Assembly: GCA_023525715.1 (NCBI GenBank)
Contig: CM042014.1
Coordinates: 21,492,063 to 21,556,062, forward strand
From: Cichorium intybus
Lineage: Eukaryota; Streptophyta; Magnoliopsida; Asterales; Asteraceae
Length of the DNA stretch: 64,000 nucleotides
Direction: 5' to 3'
Numbering within the stretch: the first letter of the stretch is position 1; every line of letters begins with the position of its first letter. The notes under the pieces are model-generated. The model did not search any database, had not been told where the DNA came from, and was given only the letters and a program-made list of their open reading frames with translations. The position numbers and the translations under genes were made by a program. Positions 51,681 to 64,000 of the stretch are shown here, piece by piece.

Positions 51681-52697
51681 ACTAACAAGACACTTAAAAA
51701 CATAGAATAAAAAGACAAATACGTCCTACAAATATTGAGCTAGTTTTGTGGTATTTAAATGTATCGGCATATCGTCTAAACGTATCTAAGCGTGTGTCCA
51801 AAATGCCATATTTGTTGCAGTAAAATACACAAGAATCATATGGAAATTTAAGAGCTAGAACAATCTATTCTATTATATGAAAAATCCTCTCGCCTAACTT
51901 TACACAAACACGTCCAGTGACGATTTATTTTACTATTTATTATATATCTAAAATAGTACTTATGATAGAATCGAAATCTAAGCATTGATCACTTGTAATG
52001 AACGCGATATTAAATAATGGTTACTAATGAAAAGTCATTTTCATTGAAAGTTTCTCCAAAACATCGTATTATATTTTCGTAATAAAAATCTAAAGAAGAC
52101 ATGTTTCAATTTTAGGGTAACCATTTGCCTCATAAACGCGTTTATAACATAAATTAAACAGTTTAAATCACAGACACTTTGCTGGCATCACCAACTCCTC
52201 TTTGACTTTCTAGAGTTGGAAATCTTTGCCTTATAAGTTTATTAATTGAATACTTGGATTGTGTTTCCAGTGAAGGATCCATGGAAAAAATGTGCTTCCA
52301 CGATTGAATACTTGGGTTTGTATTTCCAAATGTATGGATACTTTTCGCCTTTTCGGAAAAAGATAAAATATGATGAAATCCATTTTTGTTTTTATTATAT
52401 TTTGAGGATAACAAATGAAATAAATTTACGTAATGGTGTGCAGCACTTCTAATAACATGGGCAGTCCAACGAAGTTTATTGTAAATGTACATGACTACTG
52501 CTTGCTTATGTCATAAGGAAATATAAACTAAACGAGTTGCCTAAAAAAATTCCAACAGCAAAATATATATAAAATCAATGTCATATATATATGAGAAACT
52601 TAGTGGGGGTTTCCTAATAATCTTTTCAAAAAAGAATAATCTTTATAACAATACTATGACAACCTGTTTTTATGAATAAAAAACTATCGACGATGGC
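51681..52697. repeat. extensin 3 upstream block, paralogous to 28106-29154
   Basis: Collinear with the extensin 2 upstream block apart from small indels and the 25-bp coding-derived patch at 52267-52291. No gene. Confidence 0.85.
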
Positions 52698-52704
52698 TAT
52701 AAAA
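52698..52704 (+). promoter_or_regulatory. TATA box of extensin 3
   Basis: TATAAAA in GATGGCTATAAAA, 77 bp before the ATG, the same context as in extensin 2. Confidence 0.75.
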
Positions 52705-52774
52705 AGGTTCAAATCAAACCATTTTAGCACAACAAAACGAGTCTAGATCTTGTAAAGGAAGAGGCGGTCTTGAT

Positions 52775-54619
52775 ATGGGAAGCCCTGGGGTGTTGAGGCA
52801 TTGGCCTCAACTAGTTTATGCTTTTGCTTTCTTCTTGTTGGCCACCATTGTCATTGCGGATAAACCTTATGCTTACAATTCGCCATTGCCAAAGAGTTGG
52901 AAACTGCCACAACCAGTGAAGGATCCATGGAAAAAATCACCTTATGTATACAAGTCGCCACCGGCACCGGTGAAGCACACATGGCCACAACTACCTTATC
53001 TTCACAAATCTCCTCCTCCTTCATACATCTACAAGTCTCCACCACCACCTAGGTACATCTACAAGTATCCACCACCACCATCACCTTCCCCACCACCTCC
53101 ATATGTTTACAAATCTCCACCACCACCTTCACCATTCCCACCTCCTCCTTATATCTACAAGTCTCCACCACCACCATCACATTTCCCACCACCTCCGTAT
53201 GTTTACAAGTCTCCACCCCCACCATCACCATCTCCACCACCTCCTTACGTGTACAAGTCTCCACCCCCACCATCACCATCTCCTCCACCTCCATATGTTT
53301 ACAAGTCTCCACCTCCTCCGTCACCATCTCCACCACCTCCATATGTGTATAAGTCTCCACCCCTACCATCTCCATCTCCACCACCTCCTTACGTGTACAA
53401 GTCTCCACCCCCACAATCACCATCTCCACCACCTCCATACGTTCACAAGTCTCCACCTCCTCCATCACCATCTCCACCACCTCCATATGTGTATAAGTCT
53501 CCACCCCCACCATCACCATCTCCACCACCTCCTTACATTTACAAATCTCCACCACTACCATCGGCATCACCACCTCCTCCTTATGTCTCCAAGTCTCTAC
53601 CACCGCCATCACCATCCCCACCTCCTCCTTATGTCCAAAAGTCTCCACACCCACCATCACCATCTCCACCGCCTCCTTACGTTTATAATTCTCCACAACC
53701 ACCATCGCCATCACCACCACCTCCTTATGTCTACAAGTCTCCACCACCACCATCACCATCCCCACCTCCTCCTTATGTCTACAAGTCTCCACCACCACCA
53801 TCACCATCCCCACCTCCTCCTTATGTCTACAAGTCTCCACCCCCACCATCACCATCTCCACCACCTCCATACATTTACAAATCTCCACCTCCACCATCCC
53901 CATCACCACCTCCTCCTTATGTCTACAAGTCTCCTCCACCGCCATCACCATCTCCACCTCCTCCTTATATCTACAAGTCTCCGCCCCCACCATCACCATC
54001 TCCACCACCTCCATATGAGTACAAGTCTCCACCACCACCATCACCATCTCCACCACCTCCATATGCATACAAGTCACCACCTCCACCTTCACCATCTCCT
54101 CCCCCTACATATGTGTACAAGTCTCCACCTCCACCATCACCGTCTCCACCACCTTCGTATGTGTATAAGTATCCACCCCCACCATTACCATCTCCACCAC
54201 CTCCTTTTGTGTACAATTCTCCACCCCCACCATCACTATCTCCACCACCTCCTTACGTTTATAATTCTCCACCACCATCATCGCCATCACCACCACCTCC
54301 TTATGTCTACAAGAGTCCACCACCGCCATCACCATCCCCACCTCCTCCTTATGTCTACAAGTCTCCACCCCCACCATCACCATCTCCACCACCTCTTTAC
54401 GTATACAAGTCTCCACCCCCACCATCACCATCTCCACCACCTCCTTATGTATACAAGTCCCCGCCTCCACCATCACCATCACCACCACCTCCTTATGTCT
54501 ACAAGTCTCCACCCCCACCTTCACCATTTCCACCCCCACCTTATGTCTACAAGTCTCCTCCTCCGCCATCACATTCACCCCCGCATCCTTATTACTATAT
54601 ATCACCACCCCTACCATGA
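52775..54619 (+). CDS. EXT: extensin 3, SPPPP/YVYK-repeat cell-wall glycoprotein (614 aa)
   Basis: Secreted hydroxyproline-rich wall protein. The signal peptide (LRHWPQLVYAFAFFLLATIV, about residues 7-27) and the linker (LPKSWKLPQPVKDPW, HTWPQLPYLHKSPPP) are nearly those of extensin 2. About 31 SPPPPSPSPPPPYVYK units follow. It ends YYYISPPLP at a TGA that lies 10 codons before the stop used by extensin 2. The codons beyond still spell KSPRTPSHY, so the truncation is recent and removes only the tail. The gene is intronless. It lies between XDH relic 2b and, after a transposon insertion, the intact XDH gene, which faces it. Confidence 0.92.
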   Translation: MGSPGVLRHWPQLVYAFAFFLLATIVIADKPYAYNSPLPKSWKLPQPVKDPWKKSPYVYKSPPAPVKHTWPQLPYLHKSPPPSYIYKSPPPPRYIYKYPPPPSPSPPPPYVYKSPPPPSPFPPPPYIYKSPPPPSHFPPPPYVYKSPPPPSPSPPPPYVYKSPPPPSPSPPPPYVYKSPPPPSPSPPPPYVYKSPPLPSPSPPPPYVYKSPPPQSPSPPPPYVHKSPPPPSPSPPPPYVYKSPPPPSPSPPPPYIYKSPPLPSASPPPPYVSKSLPPPSPSPPPPYVQKSPHPPSPSPPPPYVYNSPQPPSPSPPPPYVYKSPPPPSPSPPPPYVYKSPPPPSPSPPPPYVYKSPPPPSPSPPPPYIYKSPPPPSPSPPPPYVYKSPPPPSPSPPPPYIYKSPPPPSPSPPPPYEYKSPPPPSPSPPPPYAYKSPPPPSPSPPPTYVYKSPPPPSPSPPPSYVYKYPPPPLPSPPPPFVYNSPPPPSLSPPPPYVYNSPPPSSPSPPPPYVYKSPPPPSPSPPPPYVYKSPPPPSPSPPPLYVYKSPPPPSPSPPPPYVYKSPPPPSPSPPPPYVYKSPPPPSPFPPPPYVYKSPPPPSHSPPHPYYYISPPLP

Positions 54620-55017
54620 AAGTCTCCGAGAACACCAAGTCATTATTAAAGCACAACCGTCCTCAACAAAGTCGAATGAGGCTTATTACATCATCATAGA
54701 TGTGAAGCTATCTTCCATTGCAATTTTTTTGTGACGTTCTTAATCAAGTGTATTCCTTAATTAATATGGTATGTAATGACATTTGCTTATTTATATTCAA
54801 CATTATAATATATATATATATTCAGTCTTTTTTTCAATGAAAAAAGATGTTTAATAATTGTCTGATTCCTTCTTCATATGATATAATTATTTGTTGTATT
54901 TCTTTTACTTCTTAAAAAGAGGTAAACATGCATGCGTAATTAAAGTTCATCGAAAATGTTTTTTTCTAGACAACCAAATTTTGAATTCTAGTATAATTTA
55001 TTTTAGAATGACGGGGC
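54620..55017. other. 3' flank of extensin 3
   Basis: The first 340 bp are paralogous to the extensin 2 3' flank. The paralogy is interrupted at about 54960 by the CACTA-like insertion. Confidence 0.7.
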
Positions 55018-55304
55018 CATTACTAGCATTACTCGAAAAATGACATTTAGCGATACAAGAACTACGACACACAAAAATGTATGTCATAAAAATATGTCAA
55101 CACCAATGTCACTGTTCTTGCACTTTCTTCCACAACGGAAACACTTTACCAGGTAAAAGGTATCTATCTCTTCTTTATGTTTAATGTGTCTATACAATTT
55201 GGGGGTTCAACCCATTGTTGCTTTCTGGGTTTTTTAATATTGGCTTCAATTGTTGTTCAACTGATTCAATTTATTGTTTAATTATTGAAAAAAACAATCA
55301 ATGT

Positions 55305-55485
55305 CATGTTGCTTCTGTCCTCCTGTAACCTTCACCATTATTATCTCAGTCATGTGGGGGATTTTCCCTGGTGGCGAGGCACAGGTGGAAGGGAAAGGCT
55401 CTTGCGTCATAGGCAATTGCCAACCACCCTGGGTTGCGGGACTAAATACCCTTAGGTGAGACCAAATTGCCAAGTTTCAAAAAAA
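55305..55485 (+). mobile_element. possible SINE
   Basis: A GC-richer segment with GGTGGCGAGGCACAGGTGG and GGGTTGCGGGAC, ending TTTCAAAAAAAAA. An imperfect flanking repeat (ATCAATGTCATGTT near 55298; AATTAATGTTATGTT near 55515) is suggestive only. Confidence 0.35.
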
Positions 55486-56185
55486 AACCTCAAAGGACCA
55501 CTGCTTAAAAAAATCAATTAATGTTATGTTAAAAGACTAAAAACACCCTGACCAAAACCGTCTTCTTCATTAATATATACTTAATTGACTTATTTATTAC
55601 AGCAATTATAATATCTATGTGTATGTTCCAAGTGAAATAGTAATGATATGTATTACTTTGGTCTTTGTTTCTATTACTGATTAGAAGGTACTTTGTAAGT
55701 AGGTAGTTAAAAGATTAAGTGGTATTTGAGATAGCTAATTGGTAGTGGTTATTAGCTTTGAATGCAGTTTGCTGATTTAAAAATTATCGTCATATATACG
55801 CTACAACGTCATCTTTCTAACTTGTGTAAAATTGTTTATTGCTAGTGGTTAGTAGCTTTTAAGTTTCAGTAATATCAACACTTAGTTTCAAGGTCTCAAT
55901 TTGTATATATGATTTTTTTAAGTCTGGCAGTGGCAAGAATAAATATACGGATGCCAATATTGATGATTTGCATGAAGAATGGGAATCGTTTGTCACAAAT
56001 TTTTATTTTCTGGTGATCTATTTTTTATTTGAGAGACAATATATTTGATAAATTCAAAATGTTTATTATATTGTATTTGGCATACAAATTGTGACGTGTA
56101 ATTAATTTTATTTGCATTAATGATATCTTATATTATACTTTGAGATTAAATTTAATGGCTGGTTTAATTTTAATATTATTAAATA

Positions 56186-58080
<1,895 letters not shown>

Positions 58081-58239
58081 TGTAAAATAATGAAATACAA
58101 AATGTATGTCATAGATTGTTTGTTATGTATTAAAAATTTATGACACCTAAATATGTGTCATCTTTGATTTATGATTGAGGCTTCAATACACACATCATCT
58201 ATACCCTTTAATGAAACGCATTACTAGTAGTGTAGATTA

Positions 58240-59155
58240 TGATGTAGTATTTATTTTTTCGAACAAGAAAAATATCAACTAATAAACTAATAATTATATA
58301 TAAACATCTTATAAGAGCCACATATGGATCAAAAATATGCTTGGAGACACTTAGGCTCCAAGCTTAAAAGAACTAACTCTACTATTGGTTCTTAATTAGT
58401 TCAGAGTATTAGATTCTCTTTTTTCAACTAAAACGTTTAATCGAATATATAGTTTAATGTTTAGATAATTTAACTTGGCTTATATTCTTCTTCTTTGTCT
58501 AGAGAACATGCATACAATTTTTTTTCTTTTATAATATATAGGTTAGCTAAACATAAATAATAATCTCACATAATTACGGTGAAAATCGACTCATCCTTGA
58601 TTATTAATTGTACATCAATAAGCAGTTTTTTTTTGTTAGAAAATACATATTAACATAAAAAAACATTGTTGTTTCTCGCAATGTTGATATTGAAGTGATC
58701 AAAACTATATATGAATACATAGGTTTCTAAAGAATAATTATAGGATTAACTTCAAAATGCTCACATTTTTATATACGAATGCATAATAACGTTTCTAAAG
58801 AATGAGTATAGGATTAACTTCGAAATGCTTGTATTGTTTTGTCATAATAATCCATGGACATGCACGTAACATAAAATTACTATTATAAATGTCTTCACCA
58901 TCCAATATATATGGTAATAGAGGAGGTTGAGGCTCAAGAAATAAATGAAGTCATCCAAGTTTTCAAGAGCCATAATGGGAAAGTGGGTTCACACTTTACA
59001 CATGTCAAATGTGGCTACTGGCTAGGAAAAGGTCCATGTTCTATGACCGCTTCAAGATCTTCAACAACTCAATACAATTTTCAGTTATTATACCTCCTTT
59101 ATGTTATTTACAATGTACATAGCATATCCCTTTATTTTTTTTATTAATTATAAAC
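58240..59155. repeat. extensin 3-XDH intergenic block, paralogous to 31083-32374 plus 39985-40085
   Basis: This copy lacks the hAT-like MITE, the SINE and the 7.6-kb composite insertion found in the extensin 2 copy, so it shows the pre-insertion state at all three sites. No gene. Confidence 0.85.
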
Positions 59156-59240
59156 AGAGTAAATTACAGTTTTGGTCCCTGTGGTTGTATAAGGTTGTAT
59201 AAAGTTTACACTTGTAGTCTCTAGTCCATGTAACTATCCC

Positions 59241-59241
<1 letters not shown>

Positions 59242-59315
<74 letters not shown>
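59242..59315. repeat. (TC)n microsatellite
   Basis: About 74 bp of TC. It makes a spurious Arg-Glu frame on the - strand. Confidence 0.97.
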
Positions 59316-59318
<3 letters not shown>

Positions 59319-59981
59319 CTGATAACCGCTTCGATATAATGTCCAAAAGATGAGGCGTGAAATCCAAGTCGCCGGTGAATCCCTTTGTTTTTACATCTCG
59401 GTCTGGATCGCTGCTTCCGAATCCATTTCTCTTCATCTACCTCATCAATTCTTTCAACTTTAATCTCGTTCACTTTTAGATACGACAATCGCTTCTTGTA
59501 ACTCGATGGGATATTCACACCCCACCAAATGAAGTTCAAATTGAAATCAAATTACGATATCATCTTTCTTTAGCGTGGCGATCCTCCAGCCTACGTGTCG
59601 CAATCTTCTTGAATCCTTATCTTTTCGTTTTCATCCCTATCTTTGTTCAATTTCCATTTTTAAACCCTGTATTTTAATTCTTTTCCTATACAAGCAACTT
59701 CTAACAAAAGTGAGCGTATCTGCCCCTTTTATAAAGATAAAATAACTAAAACATGTAAAATAGCACGTAAATAAACTAATATAAAATCGCGTTATTAGAT
59801 TTATAAATTGTATTTCGTGTCAAAGAAGATGATAAACTTTTAAACGCCCAAAAGAAGGATCTCACATTACATTTCACCAATTGCACAAAGCTAATCGGAA
59901 TAGATTTCTTTAATTATATATACGAATAAATATACAGACAATGATCATCCATCTTATGTCTTCAAGTTGATCGAATGCTCA
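59316..59981. other. 3' region of XDH, no gene recognised
   Basis: 59316-59540 carries an open - strand frame (LSYLKVNEIKVERIDEVDEE) that I do not recognise; it may be repeat-derived. The stretch next to the XDH stop should hold its 3' UTR. Confidence 0.4.
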
Positions 59982-62900
59982 CTACACACTAAGTTTGGGT
60001 CTGAAATCAGATTTTGCAAACGGAGCTGTGAACTCATCAGCACAAGCCATACGAATACGTTCAGGAGTTGCTGGATTATCAAGAGGAAACCACCCATGAA
60101 ACCCTGATTCAGCTCTTGCAGCTATAATTGCATCTTTAATGGCAAAAAACACAGATGATGCCAGAAAGAATGGAGGTTCACCAACAGCTTTTGATGAATG
60201 TATCGCCTTATCATTTGGTGCATCCTGTATTACAAACGTCCAAACGTTCATTATTTTTAATCTTTTCTTGAATTCTTACAAGTATAATAATTCGTACCTT
60301 CAATAGAGAAACCTTGAATTTGAAAGGAACATCATTAACAGATGGAATCTTGTAATTTCCAGGACCAGATGTGAACAAAAAACCAGGTTGAATCCATTTA
60401 TGAGCATCATCACCCCACTTCAACTCCTCAAGAGCCACCCATCCCATACCTTGCACAAATGCTCCTTCAATCTGCATTCAAAAACATAGGAAAATCAAGA
60501 ACCGCCATCGTGTTTGTAGACGAGGGTCAAGAATGTAAATTAAGATATACCTGTCCAACATCAATGGCTGGATTGATGGAGAATCCGAGGTCCAAGATGA
60601 CATCAGCAGATCTTGTGTGGAAATCTCCGGTCAATGTGTCGATTTCAACCTCGGCAAATGCAGCCCCGTATGTGAAATAACGATACGGGTGGCCTTTTCC
60701 GGTTGTCCAATCGAAACCAATGTCGGGAACAATGTGAAATCCGTGTGCGGAAAGATCTATACGCTCGAAATAGCATGCGTTCACCAACTGAAAACAATTT
60801 AAAGAAATGATATTTATCGCAAATTATTCTGTTGTTAGATTTGATGATCAATTAAGTGGCGTTGTTGATTTACCTCCTCGAAAGAAGTATGTTTTTTCTT
60901 GGATGCGATTGGCTCCATTCTTGTTTTTATTTGATTACACGCGTCCAAAACCGCTGCACCATACATATCAGAACTAGCCGAAGCGGCTGTGGGAGACGCA
61001 TTAGGAACCTAACAAATGTAAATAAACGGATACAGAATTAAGTGTTGTTTGTATGAATAATATTTATTATATAGTTGAGAAAATGAGGACACGTCAAGGT
61101 GAAATGGTTGTTTTTGGCTTTGCCCATTAAGTCCTTCTGTCCAGATTAAGTGGTTAACCTATTAAGCCCGTTTTAATATGTTATTACCTTGTCGGTACTT
61201 GTCTCTGAGATAAATACCGCACTAAGAGGAATTTCAAATGCAGAAGCAGCAATTTGAGCCACTTTTGTATGTAAACCCTGACCCATCTCAACACCGCCAT
61301 GTGTCACCAACACGGTTCCATCTGTATACACTTGAACAAGTGCACCCGCCTGCACCCAATGAGCACAAATACATATATATTGGTTAAAATTAACTGTAAA
61401 TATATATGGAGCTCAAGAGTGTCTTTCAAAAAGAGTCCTTGTGGAGAGAGGGGAGACTCCAACATATATACAAACTTATAGGAGCGTGTCGCACCAATAT
61501 GGGATACACTAACATTAACCACTAAAAATTAAAAGAAAAAACAATAATCTATCCATTCAAACACAAAATCACCTGGTTCATAAACTTTGTAGTAAATGAA
61601 ATCCCAAATTTAGTTGGAACCATAGCAATCCCACGTCTCCTCCATCGATTATGAAGATTAAACTCATCAACTTCACTTCGAATTTTCAAAAAATTGCATG
61701 ATTTCTTGAGTTCTTCCCACAACCGTTGCAAAGTACAATCTTGAATTTGTTGACCGTAGTGTAATATCGACCCATCACCCATAAAATTCATTTCCTAAAA
61801 GGAATATCAATCATACTATTACTATGGCAATTATATAACAATCTTAATGACATATAACAATCTTAATGACATATAACAATATTGATTTGATTTCTGAACG
61901 TACTCTGATTTCTTCCGGGCTTTTCTTAACTTCCATGGCAATTCTTTGAATCCAGTTTTCAGTAATCAACATACCCTGGGGCCCACCAAATCCTCTAAAA
62001 GCCGTGTTACTAGGATAATTAGTGAAACAAACACTTCCAGTAACCCTAACATTTGGGATCTCATAAACATTATTCGAATGATACATTGCACGTTCAAGTA
62101 TCGCTTGTGACAAATCAAGTGAATTCCCTCCATTGTTGTAGAGTTCAAGATCCAAACCAAGCACCTTCCCTTCATTCGTAAACCCAACCTAATTACCAAA
62201 ATACCCCTGATTTAGTCAACATCCAAAATTTATGAATTATGAAAAAACATTACCTTGTACTTTCCAAGAAAACTATGTCGCTGACCGGATATCATCATGT
62301 CTATATCTCTATCTAATGTAAGTTTCACGGGGTGGTTCAAAATGTAAGCGGGGACCGCGGCGACTGCAGCAAAAAAAGCAGACCGCGTCTCTTTCCCGCC
62401 AAATCCACCGCCGATTCGCTTCACTTTGCAGACAACTTTTGACATTGGGAGACCGAGCACATGGGCAACATACTTTTGATGCTTTTGTGGTGCCTAAAAA
62501 GAAAGTAAAATAAATATATTCAAGGAAATCAGTACGAAATTGGTATGGAGCGTATGCTGACTTGGCGGATACTTTTTATGAAAACGTGGGATGGAAATTA
62601 AAGGGGGGGAAGAGCGCATTTTGTATAACTTTTGATACGCCAGGAGTTGTAGGGCCCACTTCAAAAGGCCCATCTGGCGGAGCCAATTTTGCTGTTTTGG
62701 CTCCTAACTTTGAATTTTGGTGAACTTCCCGTTTTAAATTATTATTTTTAATTGTAAAATCGTATGATTTCCTTAAATTATGTGATTCTTAAACTCTTAA
62801 ATTTCACTAATTTCCTATCAACTTTAATTTTTTCAAATTCAAGTCTTTGAGATCATATTGGAAAATAATAAAATGCTTATTAGTGAAACTCTAAAGGGTG

Positions 62901-64000
62901 TGTTGCTTACTTGAGTTGATGAGATCAAATGAACCTCATTGCCACCATCCATGGTCCAAACGAATGAGCTTTGTGGCTCCAAGTAGAAGTGTTCTTGACC
63001 ACCAACATGAACTTCACCTTCAATGATTTTATCACATTCATTTGACCGAAAACAGAGGTCAACATCCCCTTTACCTAATAACCTATTCGAATTTGGAAAA
63101 AAACTATTGGACTTCACAGCATCTTTTATGGATAAAATCGGTGGTAAAACTTCATATTCAATCACAACTTTTCTTGCTGCAAGCTTCGCATTCTCATGAG
63201 TATCTGCAACCACAACTCCAATTACCTGCAAGAATGTTGGCAACAAAAAGGAAAAATGATTACTTTTAAACAACAAATAATTAACTTTTCAAGAAAAAAC
63301 AGAAGACATACCTGGCCAACACAAGTGACAACATCAGAAGCAAAGACTTGTTCATCTTCAACAATGGGACCCGTGGCATTATCTCCCGGAATGTCTTTGG
63401 CAAAAAAGATTCCAGCAAATCCAGGTGATGACCTGGCACCGGAATCATCAATTGAAAGCAAACGCGCGTGAGGCTTTTTGCTTAATATCATGGCAGCATG
63501 TAAACCGCCAGGTGGCATAGGGGTGTCATCTGTGTACTCGGCCTCTCCTGTCACCTGAAGTCTAGCTGACATATGAACTTCAGGGGACCCCACAGAAGTT
63601 CCTTGTTTTGTAATTTCATAATCTTGACTACCCATTACAGATGGACGGTTATATGATTCAATTGCTGATAAATGGGAAACGGGTATGGTTTCTTTAAAGA
63701 AATCTTGACCGTTCATTTCGTGAGATACCCACAAAAAGAATTTAAAAAAGAAACTTAAAGTTAAAGACTTTCGAAACTCCACCATGCCACCTGGCGCGTC
63801 TTCTGAAATCACAACATCCTGTTTCAAGATTTCCATAGCATTTTCCACCATTTCTTTGTTCCATGGCTTCCCGATTAAATAATCTCTTGTTTTTTCAGTC
63901 AATAAAGAAACAGGAGCAACACCACCATAAACAATACATGCATCAGAAACAATCCATTTTTGATCTTTTTCTTCTAGAAAGACACGCATTCCAGCATTCA
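59982..64000 (-). CDS. XDH1: xanthine dehydrogenase, 3' part (ten exons; 5' end beyond the window)
   Basis: Oxidises hypoxanthine to xanthine and urate with NAD+ in purine breakdown; plant XDH is a cytosolic Mo-Fe/S-FAD enzyme. Exons in transcript order: 64000(partial)-63312, 63225-62911, 62493-62254, 62188-61904, 61794-61573, 61349-61188, 61008-60874, 60787-60551, 60471-60298, 60224-59982. All introns are GT-AG, and every internal exon is a multiple of three with no stops. The visible part starts at the end of the FAD domain (AGMRVFLEE, YGGVAPVSLL). It covers the whole molybdopterin domain: EAEYTDDTP, GQEHFYLEPQ, RIGGGFGGKETRS, NTAFRGFGGPQG (substrate-binding Arg), GGVEMGQGLHTK and KAVGEPPFFLASSVFF (catalytic Glu in GEPP). 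The C-terminus is RPKLSV. The N-terminal 2Fe-2S and most of the FAD domain lie to the right. It is convergent with extensin 3. Confidence 0.95.

Noticed and set aside
59221..59539. Arg-Glu repeat frames on the - strand
   Set aside because: Translation of the (TC)n array; the upstream part is open but unrecognised.

Overview
The window is nuclear DNA of a flowering plant, most likely a eudicot. It is AT-rich, genes are few and intron-bearing, and there are several plant transposon superfamilies, long (TA)n arrays, plant-type extensins and a plant xanthine dehydrogenase. An asterid is my guess, but nothing here fixes the family. I see no bacterial operon, CRISPR array, rRNA or canonical tRNA gene.

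Four host genes are supported. Three are extensin-type cell-wall glycoprotein genes on the + strand (17774-20185, 29232-30557, 52775-54619). The fourth is the 3' part of a xanthine dehydrogenase (XDH) gene on the - strand (59982 to beyond 64000, ten in-phase exons in view). Between the extensins lie decayed, exon-sized XDH pieces, also on the - strand (27297-28105 and 50900-51680). The upstream and downstream flanks of extensins 2 and 3 are paralogous. The simplest reading is a tandem array of a convergent extensin-XDH unit in which only the right-most XDH survives.

Layout: 1-15443 is transposon mosaic, with a gene-fragment element, a Mutator-type MITE, a 5.2-kb MULE encoding a FAR1-like transposase, Helitron 3' termini and an element holding a PRP19 fragment. 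15444-17686 is the intergenic region before extensin 1 and holds a SINE. 20186-27296 holds nested hAT-like elements, a MITE and a dead copia element. 27297-32374 is XDH relic, extensin 2 and its 3' flank, which carries a later hAT MITE and a SINE. 32375-39980 is a large composite insertion. 40000-50900 holds TA arrays, a decayed unknown gene, a gag-only copia element (TR-GAG type) and more hAT MITEs. 50900-55017 is XDH relic plus extensin 3. 55018-58232 is a CACTA-like insertion split by an LTR insertion. 58240-64000 is paralogous flank, then XDH.

Two themes recur. First, (TA)n arrays abut the termini of unrelated transposons (MULE, Mutator MITE, Helitron, an LTR element and two unclassified families), as if they were landing pads. 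Second, small hAT-like elements have interiors built from short palindromic tandem motifs, a different motif in each family. No new defence or metabolic system is evident; the most novel content is evolutionary and structural.
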